A stretch of 64,000 nt of DNA from positions 1,364,001-1,428,000 of the forward strand of contig OZ241348.1 in NCBI GenBank assembly GCA_965199915.1, in the 5' to 3' direction. The notes beneath the pieces were generated by a model. That model saw only the letters and a program-made list of their open reading frames with translations, searched no databases and was not told the origin of the DNA. Made by a program: the position numbers and the translations under genes. The stretch is from VXYL01 sp965199915. GTDB taxonomy: Bacteria > Pseudomonadota > Gammaproteobacteria > Pseudomonadales > Azotimanducaceae. Below are positions 58,203 through 64,000 of this stretch, in pieces (within the stretch, counting starts at the first letter, position 1; each line of letters begins with the position of its first letter).

Positions 58203-59204
58203 ATGCAGGCGGTTGATCAACAGGTGCTTGGGCAGGCGGCGCGGTGGCTGCGCGATGGCCAGCCGTGCTGGCTGGCCACCGTGGTGGCCACCTACGGCTC
58301 CTCGCCCCGCCCGGCGGGCTCGTTGTTTGTCTGCAACCCGCAAGGCCAGTGCGTCGGGTCGCTCTCCGGCGGCTGCGTGGAGGACGACCTGCTCGCCAAG
58401 CTGACCCGCGGCGAGCTTGCGCGCGAGGCGCCGCGGTTCTTCCGCTACGGCGAGACCGCCGAAGAAGCCGAACAGTTGGGTTTGCCCTGCGGGGGGCATC
58501 TGGACATCGTCATCGAGCCCTTGGGCGGCGCGGCCGCGGCCAACCACATGGAGCGCATCGCCACGCGGCTGGCTGGGCGCGCCTGCGTCGAGCGCACCGT
58601 GCGATTGCCAACCGGCGAGTTCGCCAGCCGCGATGTGGAGCGCCACGCCGCCTTGCGCTACGACCACGAGCGCGGCGTGCTCGTGCAAACCTACGGTCCG
58701 CAATACCAACTGTTCGTCATCGGCACGAACATGGTCGCCGGGTACGTCGCGGAAATGGGCCTGGCCCTCGGCTACGACGTGACGGTTTGCGATCCGCGCG
58801 CCGAGCGCTTGGCGGATTTCCCCACCGCCGGCGTGCGCAAGATCCGCGACATGCCGGACGACGCCGTGCGCGCCCACGCCGCGGACGCCCACTCGGCGGT
58901 GGTCGCCTTGAACCACGATCCGCGCATCGACGACATGGGCCTGATGGAGGCGCTGACGACGGACGCTTTCTACGTTGGCGCGATGGGCTCGGAACGCACC
59001 TCGGCCAAACGGCGGGCGCGACTGCGGGATTTGGACCTGAGCGGCGAGCAAATCGCCCGTCTGCGGGCGCCCATCGGCCTGCCCATCGGCAGCAAAACGC
59101 CACCGGAAATCGCGGTGGCCATCGTCGCCGAAGTCACCGCCGTGCGCCACCGGCGCGACGCCGAGGCGCACGCTGCGCTCGCCGCGGACCAGCGCGCCGC
59201 CTGA
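58203..59204 (+). CDS. XdhC-family molybdoenzyme maturation protein
   Basis: A 333-residue XdhC/CoxI protein. VATYGSSPRPAGSLFV and GSLSGGCVEDDLLAKL are the XdhC N-terminal motifs; IGTNMVAGYVAEMGLALGYDVTVCDPR is the Rossmann part; FYVGAMGSERTSAKR and IGLPIGSKTPPEIAVAIVAEV end the domain. It sulfurates and inserts molybdenum cofactor into xanthine-dehydrogenase-type enzymes. ATG 58203. The MobA-like nucleotidyltransferase gene follows by about 20 bp. No molybdoenzyme subunit gene is present in the window. Confidence 0.9.
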   Translation: MQAVDQQVLGQAARWLRDGQPCWLATVVATYGSSPRPAGSLFVCNPQGQCVGSLSGGCVEDDLLAKLTRGELAREAPRFFRYGETAEEAEQLGLPCGGHLDIVIEPLGGAAAANHMERIATRLAGRACVERTVRLPTGEFASRDVERHAALRYDHERGVLVQTYGPQYQLFVIGTNMVAGYVAEMGLALGYDVTVCDPRAERLADFPTAGVRKIRDMPDDAVRAHAADAHSAVVALNHDPRIDDMGLMEALTTDAFYVGAMGSERTSAKRRARLRDLDLSGEQIARLRAPIGLPIGSKTPPEIAVAIVAEVTAVRHRRDAEAHAALAADQRAA

Positions 59205-59226
59205 GCCTCGGCGAATAGCTGCGCTG

Positions 59227-59799
59227 GTGCTGGCGGCCGGCGCTTCGCGCCGGTTCGGCAGCGACAAACGCCTGCATCCGATCCACGGGCAGCCCATGCT
59301 CGCGCGCGCGCTGTCCATCTTTCGCGACGCGCTGGACGAGGTGGGCGTGGTCATCCGACCACGCGAGCCGCGCATCGCCGCGCTCGTGGCGGCGGCCGAC
59401 TGCCGCCCGATAGAAGCCGAAGACGCCGCGCTTGGACTATCCCGTTCGCTCGCCGCCGGCGTTGCCGCTCTGCGCCATGCGGACGGTCTGCTCGTCGGCT
59501 TGGGGGACATGCCGTGCCTGCGCCCGGACACGCTGCGGACGTTGCTCGCCGCCATGCGGCGACACCCGGGCCGCATTGTCCGGCCGGCGCACGAGGGCAA
59601 GCCCGGCAATCCGGTTGGCTTCGCGGCGTCGCACTACCCGGCGCTGATGCGGTTGCGGGGCGACGCCGGGGCGCGAGATCTCATTGCGAGACGCACAGAC
59701 ACGTTGCACGTGCCGGTGCAGGATGCCGGCGTGCTGCGGGACGTCGACCACGCCGGCGACCTGCTCGCCAACAAGCCAACAAGAAAGGAGCTTGCTTAA
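59227..59799 (+). CDS. MobA-like nucleotidyltransferase (MocA/CTP:molybdopterin type)
   Basis: A protein of at least 190 residues of the MobA/MocA fold: VLAAGASRRFGSDKRLHPIHGQP is the nucleotide loop, and GLGDMPCLRP the metal-binding motif. It attaches a nucleotide to molybdopterin for the enzyme matured by the adjacent XdhC. The real start may lie a few codons earlier: the strand residues I-A-A-L before V-L-A-A-G are in frame but lack an ATG, GTG or TTG; GTG 59227 is the first standard codon. Confidence 0.82.
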   Translation: MLAAGASRRFGSDKRLHPIHGQPMLARALSIFRDALDEVGVVIRPREPRIAALVAAADCRPIEAEDAALGLSRSLAAGVAALRHADGLLVGLGDMPCLRPDTLRTLLAAMRRHPGRIVRPAHEGKPGNPVGFAASHYPALMRLRGDAGARDLIARRTDTLHVPVQDAGVLRDVDHAGDLLANKPTRKELA

Positions 59800-59904
59800 A
59801 TCAGGCACGGCGTTGACTCCGCGCTGCAGTGGTTTGCATCTAAGGCGCACAGCCTCTGGCGCAGGCGCGATACCATGCTTGTTCAAAACTAAGGAGGACC
59901 GCCT

Positions 59905-61047
59905 ATGGGACCGCTCAAGGGCCTTCGCGTCATCGAGCTGGCCGGAATTGGCCCCGGACCGTTCTGCGGCATGATGCTGTCGGACATGGGCGCCGAAGTG
60001 ATCCGGGTGGATCGCATGCCGGCGCCGGGCGCGCGCCGCGGGCGCGACGTGCTGGCGCGCAATCGCCGCTCCATCGCCGTGGACTTGAAGAATCCCGCCG
60101 GGGTGGAGGTGGTGCTCAAGCTCGTCGACACCGCGGACGCGCTTTTCGAGGGCTTCCGGCCCGGCGTGACGGAGCGTTTGGGGGTTGGCCCCGACGCCTG
60201 CATGGCGCGCAACGGGCGGCTCGTCTACGGACGCATGACCGGCTGGGGCCAGGACGGGCCGATGGCGCATGCCGCCGGACACGACATCAACTACATCGGC
60301 CTCGCCGGCGCGCTGCACGCCATCGGCGAGCCGGGCGGCAAGCCGGTGCCCCCACTCAATCTCATCGGCGATTTCGGCGGCGGCGGCATGCTGCTCGCCT
60401 TCGGCCTCGTCTGCGGCATGCTGGAGGCGGCGCGCTCCGGCAAGGGACAGGTGATCGACGCGGCGATGGTGGATGGCGCGGCGGCCTTGATGGCCATGTT
60501 CTTCTCCTTGGCCGGACGCGGCTTCAAGACGGAGCGCGGCGCCAACATGCTCGACGGCGGCGCGCACTTCTACAACACCTACGAAACCGCCGACGGCGAG
60601 CACATCTGCGTGGGCGCCATCGAGCCCCAGTTCTACGCCGAGCTGGTGGAGAAGGCGGGTTTGGACGCCGAGCGCTTCGGCGCGCAAATGGACGCCGAGC
60701 AGTGGCCGGCGCGGCAAGAGGAGCTGGCGCGGGTGTTCAAGGCCAAGACCCGCGACGAGTGGCGCGCCATCATGGAAGGCAGCGACGTGTGCTTCGCGCC
60801 GGTGCTCTCCATCGCCGAGGCGCCGGCGCATCCCCACAACCGCCACCGCGCCACGTTCGTGACGGTGGATGGCGTCACCCAGCCGGCCCCGGCGCCCCGT
60901 TTCAGCCGCACGCAAGCGGAAATCGCGCGCCCGGCGCGCACGCCGGGAGAAGACACCCGCGCCGTCTTGGCGGACATCGGCTTGGACGTGGCCGCCATCG
61001 ACGCTTTGGAGCGCGGCGGCGTGGTCGCGCAGACCGGCGCGGCTTGA
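59905..61047 (+). CDS. Alpha-methylacyl-CoA racemase
   Basis: A 380-residue class III CoA-transferase-fold racemase. H126 (AGHDINY) and D156 (LIGDFGGGG) fall at the positions of the acid/base pair of Mycobacterium MCR, which distinguishes it from CaiB transferases. N-terminal GLRVIELAGIGPGPFCGMML. It interconverts R and S 2-methylacyl-CoA esters in branched-chain or sterol side-chain breakdown. AAGGAGGACC precedes the ATG. Followed after 23 bp by the acyl-CoA ligase gene, which feeds the same type of pathway. Confidence 0.9.
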   Translation: MGPLKGLRVIELAGIGPGPFCGMMLSDMGAEVIRVDRMPAPGARRGRDVLARNRRSIAVDLKNPAGVEVVLKLVDTADALFEGFRPGVTERLGVGPDACMARNGRLVYGRMTGWGQDGPMAHAAGHDINYIGLAGALHAIGEPGGKPVPPLNLIGDFGGGGMLLAFGLVCGMLEAARSGKGQVIDAAMVDGAAALMAMFFSLAGRGFKTERGANMLDGGAHFYNTYETADGEHICVGAIEPQFYAELVEKAGLDAERFGAQMDAEQWPARQEELARVFKAKTRDEWRAIMEGSDVCFAPVLSIAEAPAHPHNRHRATFVTVDGVTQPAPAPRFSRTQAEIARPARTPGEDTRAVLADIGLDVAAIDALERGGVVAQTGAA

Positions 61048-61070
61048 GCGGCTTGGCTGGCTTGGCGGAT

Positions 61071-63026
61071 ATGAAAGGAATGGAGAAGCGCGCCTACGCG
61101 GCGGCGTACCGGAAGTCGCTGGACGCGCCGGACGCCTTCTGGCGCGAAGCCGCGGAGGCCATCGAGTGGTTCGAGTTTCCCCGCGCGATGCGCGGCGCGG
61201 ACGACAACGGCGTCACCCGCTGGTTTCCCGGCGGCAAGCTCAACACCGCGTGGCTGGCGCTCGATCGGCACGTCGCCGCCGGGCGCGGGGACGACACCGC
61301 GCTCATCCACGACTCGCCGGCCACCGGCGCGAGCGAGAGCTTCACGTTCGCCGAACTCACGCGCCGGGTGGCATGCGCGGCCGGCGCCTTGGACGCGCTG
61401 GGCGTGGGCAAGGGCGATCGCGTGGTGGTCTACATGCCGATGATCCCGGAAGCGGTGATCGCCATGCTCGCCTGCGCCCGCATCGGCGCGATCCACTCGG
61501 TGGTGTTCGGCGGCTTCGCGGCGCCGGAGCTGGCGGCGCGCATCAACGACGCCAAGCCGAAGGTGGTGCTGTCCGCCTCCTGCGGCATCGAGTTCCAAAC
61601 CGTCATACCCTACAAGCCGCTGCTCGACGAGGCCATCCGCCTGGCCACTTGGAAGCCGCAGCGCGTGGTGGTGGCGCAACGCCCGCAATGCGCCGCCGAA
61701 CTCATCCCCCAACGGGATTTGGAGTGGGCCGCTTGGGAGGCCGCCGGCGCGCCGCTGGCGCCCGTTCCCGTGGACGCTTGGGACCCGCTTTACGTCCTCT
61801 ACACCTCCGGCACCACCGGCAAACCGAAGGGCGTGGTGCGCGACAACGGCGGCCACGCGGTGGCGCTCCACTACAGCATGGGGGCGGTGTACGGCTGCGC
61901 GGCGGGCGACGTGTTCTGGGCGGCTTCGGACGTCGGCTGGGTGGTGGGACACTCCTACATCGCGTACGGCCCGCTCATCAAGGGCTGCGCCACGGTGTTG
62001 TACGAAGGCAAGCCGGTGCGCACGCCGGACGCCGGCGCCATCTGGCGCGTCATCGCCGAACACCGCGTCAACGCGTTTTTCGCCGCGCCCACGGCGTTTC
62101 GGGTGGTGCGCAAGGAGGATCCGGACGCCGCGCTCAAACAGCGCCACGACATCTCCTCGCTGCGCAACCTGTTCGTCGCCGGCGAACGCCTCGACCCGCC
62201 CACCTACGAATGGCTGCGGCGGGTGGTTCACACGCCGGTGATCGACCACTGGTGGCAAACCGAAACCGGCTGGGCCATTTGCGCCACGATGATGGGCGTT
62301 GCCGACGCCGCGGCGCGGCCCACGAAGGCGGGCAGCCCCGGCCATCCTGTTCCCGGCTGGGATCTGCGCATCGTGGATGACGACGGCCGCGAACTCGGCC
62401 CGGATCAGGAAGGCAACGTGGTGGTGAAAGGGCCGCTGCCGCCCGGCGCGCTGCCCACCGTGTGGGGCGACCACGCCCGCTACGAGGACGCCTACTGGTC
62501 GCGGTTTCCGGGCTACTATCTCACGGGCGACGGGGGCTACCGCGATGCCCAAGGGTACGTCTACATCATGGGGCGGGTGGACGACGTGATGAACATCGCC
62601 GGACACCGCCTCTCCACCGGCGAACTCGAGGAAGTGGTGGCGGCGCATCCGGCGGTGGCCGAGTGCGCCGTGGTTGGCGCGGCGGACCAGGACAAAGGCC
62701 AAGTGCCGCTCGGTTTGGTGGTGGCCAAAGACGGCGTGAACATCGCCGCCACCGCGCTGTGCGACGAGCTGGTCGCGCTGGTGCGCCGGCGGATCGGCGC
62801 GTTCGCCAACTTCAAGCGGGTGGTGCTGGTGCCCCGCCTGCCGAAGACGCGCTCCGGCAAGACACTGCGCGGGACGATCCGCAAGCTGGCCGACGGCGAG
62901 GCGGTGGCGACGCCTCCCACCATCGACGATCCCGCCATTCTGAAAGAGGTGGCCGACGCCTTGCGCCGGCCGCAGGTTGAAGCGGGCGCGCAAGATCGCG
63001 CCGGGCTTGGAGGAGGCGCGCCTTGA
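61071..63026 (+). CDS. Propionyl-CoA synthetase-like acyl-CoA ligase
   Basis: A 651-residue adenylate-forming ligase. LYTSGTTGKPKGVV is the phosphate loop, VRDNGGHAVALHYSM resembles the PrpE/ACSS3 branch rather than Acs, DHWWQTETGWAI is the adenylate site and LPKTRSGKTLRGT carries the regulatory, acetylatable Lys. It activates propionate or another short acid to its CoA ester with ATP. The stop overlaps the start of the TonB receptor (TTGA). Confidence 0.87.
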   Translation: MKGMEKRAYAAAYRKSLDAPDAFWREAAEAIEWFEFPRAMRGADDNGVTRWFPGGKLNTAWLALDRHVAAGRGDDTALIHDSPATGASESFTFAELTRRVACAAGALDALGVGKGDRVVVYMPMIPEAVIAMLACARIGAIHSVVFGGFAAPELAARINDAKPKVVLSASCGIEFQTVIPYKPLLDEAIRLATWKPQRVVVAQRPQCAAELIPQRDLEWAAWEAAGAPLAPVPVDAWDPLYVLYTSGTTGKPKGVVRDNGGHAVALHYSMGAVYGCAAGDVFWAASDVGWVVGHSYIAYGPLIKGCATVLYEGKPVRTPDAGAIWRVIAEHRVNAFFAAPTAFRVVRKEDPDAALKQRHDISSLRNLFVAGERLDPPTYEWLRRVVHTPVIDHWWQTETGWAICATMMGVADAAARPTKAGSPGHPVPGWDLRIVDDDGRELGPDQEGNVVVKGPLPPGALPTVWGDHARYEDAYWSRFPGYYLTGDGGYRDAQGYVYIMGRVDDVMNIAGHRLSTGELEEVVAAHPAVAECAVVGAADQDKGQVPLGLVVAKDGVNIAATALCDELVALVRRRIGAFANFKRVVLVPRLPKTRSGKTLRGTIRKLADGEAVATPPTIDDPAILKEVADALRRPQVEAGAQDRAGLGGGAP

Positions 63027-64000
63027 GCGGAGCGATGGACGCCGGCTGCGGCGCGCGCCGCAAGAACGGTCGTTGGCTGGGCCGCGCAATGGCCTTGGCG
63101 TTGAGCGCCCCGGTCTGGTGCGCTCCCGAACCGAACGACGCCGCCGAGGCCGAAGACGCCGCCATTGACACCATCACCGTCACCGGCCAGAAGCTGGATA
63201 CGATCGGCGTCATGGCGCGGGCGCCGCTGGACGCCGTGTTCGGCTTGGACAAGACGTTGCTGCGAACGCCCCGCTCGGCCACCAGCCTGTCCATCGAGAC
63301 CATCAAGCAGTACGGCATAACGGACATCGACGATTTCGTGGTGCTGTCGCCGGGCAGCTTCACGCAATCCTTCTTCGGCGTGTCCGGCTCGCTGGACCTG
63401 CGCGGCACCTCCGGCGAGAACTACTTCAACGGCATCCGGCGGCTGGACAACCCCGGCAACTACGTTACGCCCATCGGCGCCGCGGAGCGGGTGGACATCG
63501 TGCGCGGGCCGGCTTCTGTGATCTACGGCCCCAGCAAGATCGGCGGCTACATGAACTTCATTCCCAAGTCCGCCCGCGCCGACGCGGAACAGTTCTTGCC
63601 CAAGCCGACCGGCGCGGTCTCCTTCACGGGCGGCAGTTGGGGCAAGTCCATCCTCACCGCGGAAGTGGGCGGCCCCGGGCGGCTCGGCGACCGCCGCTTC
63701 GGCTACCACCTGTTCGGCGAAGTGGAGGATTCCGGCAGCTACTACCGCGACACCGGCACGGAAAACCGCATCCTGCAAGGGACGTTCAATGCCGACGTCT
63801 CGGCGCGGGCGCGCTTGGCCCTTGGCGGGATGTGGCACGAGTACGCAAGCAACCAAGTGGCCGGCTGGAACCGGTTGAGCCAAGCGTTGATCGACGACGG
63901 GCTGTACGTCACCGGCTCGGCCAAGCCCTTGGACCGGGACGGCGACGGCGCCATCTCCCACCAAGAGTACGACGCCGCCAACGACGGCGCGGGCCTGTTC
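63023..64000 (+). CDS. TonB-dependent outer-membrane receptor, C terminus beyond window
   Basis: The first 326 codons of a receptor. A signal sequence (RWLGRAMALALSAPVWCA) is followed by the TonB-box region IDTITVTGQKLDTIG, plug motifs (VFGLDKTLLRTPRSATSLS, DIDDFVVLSPGS, RGTSGENYFNGIR, RVDIVRGPASVIYGPSKIGG) and the first barrel strands. The start is TTG 63023 (GGAGGAGG 8 bp before, 4-bp overlap with the ligase stop) or ATG 63035. The C-terminal barrel is outside the window. It may import the acid activated by the upstream ligase. Confidence 0.88.
   Translation, partial: MSGAMDAGCGARRKNGRWLGRAMALALSAPVWCAPEPNDAAEAEDAAIDTITVTGQKLDTIGVMARAPLDAVFGLDKTLLRTPRSATSLSIETIKQYGITDIDDFVVLSPGSFTQSFFGVSGSLDLRGTSGENYFNGIRRLDNPGNYVTPIGAAERVDIVRGPASVIYGPSKIGGYMNFIPKSARADAEQFLPKPTGAVSFTGGSWGKSILTAEVGGPGRLGDRRFGYHLFGEVEDSGSYYRDTGTENRILQGTFNADVSARARLALGGMWHEYASNQVAGWNRLSQALIDDGLYVTGSAKPLDRDGDGAISHQEYDAANDGAGLF

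Noticed and set aside
55354..58404. Open frame of about 1000 codons antisense to pepN
   Set aside because: Shadow of aminopeptidase N, whose own frame has GAMEN and the zinc motif.
1..64000. CRISPR array, tRNA or rRNA genes
   Set aside because: No regular spacer-repeat pattern and no cloverleaf or rRNA sequence was noticed; a tRNAscan or Infernal run would be decisive.

Overview
The window is high-GC, densely packed bacterial chromosome with many 4-bp start/stop overlaps. It most likely comes from a heterotrophic gammaproteobacterium. pepN next to pyrD, and an MTIP/hpt gene pair close to lexA, are arrangements I associate with Gammaproteobacteria. No rRNA, tRNA or CRISPR array was seen, so the taxon is an inference.

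Layout. 1-5.5 kb: a minus-strand catabolic operon (two-domain nitrilase, red-chlorophyll-catabolite-reductase-like protein, acyl-CoA-dehydrogenase-like flavoprotein, isochorismatase-type amidase, FAD monooxygenase running off the left edge). 5.8-15.3 kb: accessory region with a class II Fic protein, three members of an AAA+ ATPase family, an MFS transporter, a duplicated segment around a small orphan gene, a PIN-type toxin relic, and a dUTPase/dCTP-deaminase-fold protein fused to a coiled coil and two membrane helices. 15.4-19 kb: a second catabolic operon (second RCC-reductase-like protein, chlorophyllase-like hydrolase, calycin-like protein, maleate-isomerase-like protein). 19-20.3 kb: the fourth ATPase. 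20.5-21.7 kb: a Rieske oxygenase. 21.9-27 kb: decayed accessory DNA (a HEPN-type gene split by a mobile repeat, an amber-interrupted gene, a frameshifted gene, a repeat protein, a defective IS3-family element, an AT-rich membrane-protein gene). 27-34.5 kb: TonB receptor, HMG-CoA-lyase-like and CoA-transferase genes, two imidase/polysaccharide-deacetylase-fold proteins and a second amidase. 34.6-64 kb: mostly housekeeping (quinohaemoprotein dehydrogenase, purine salvage, MscS, lexA, fused selD, redoxin/copper oxygenase, HNH nuclease, C39-like peptidase, membrane GNAT, S9 peptidase, ddl, amt, pyrD, pepN, xdhC/mobA-like pair, racemase, prpE-like ligase, TonB receptor).

Three things stand out. 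(1) A 94-95-bp multi-hairpin repeat is demonstrably mobile. It is flanked by 4-bp duplications (CTAG, CTGG), and removing one copy in silico restores an intact HEPN-type gene. At least three degenerate relatives lie at other gene ends, and one hairpin shows compensatory base change. (2) A dispersed family of four AAA+ ATPases shares an N-terminal FAGR/FVGR motif, Walker A and B, a YYxxRL motif and a winged-helix-like C terminus. (3) The catabolic genes together suggest breakdown of chlorophyll- or bilin-type tetrapyrroles: ring opening (Rieske), bilin reduction (two RCC-reductase-like proteins), ester removal, then cyclic-imide, maleamate and maleate steps. That pathway is inference from family resemblance, not demonstrated.
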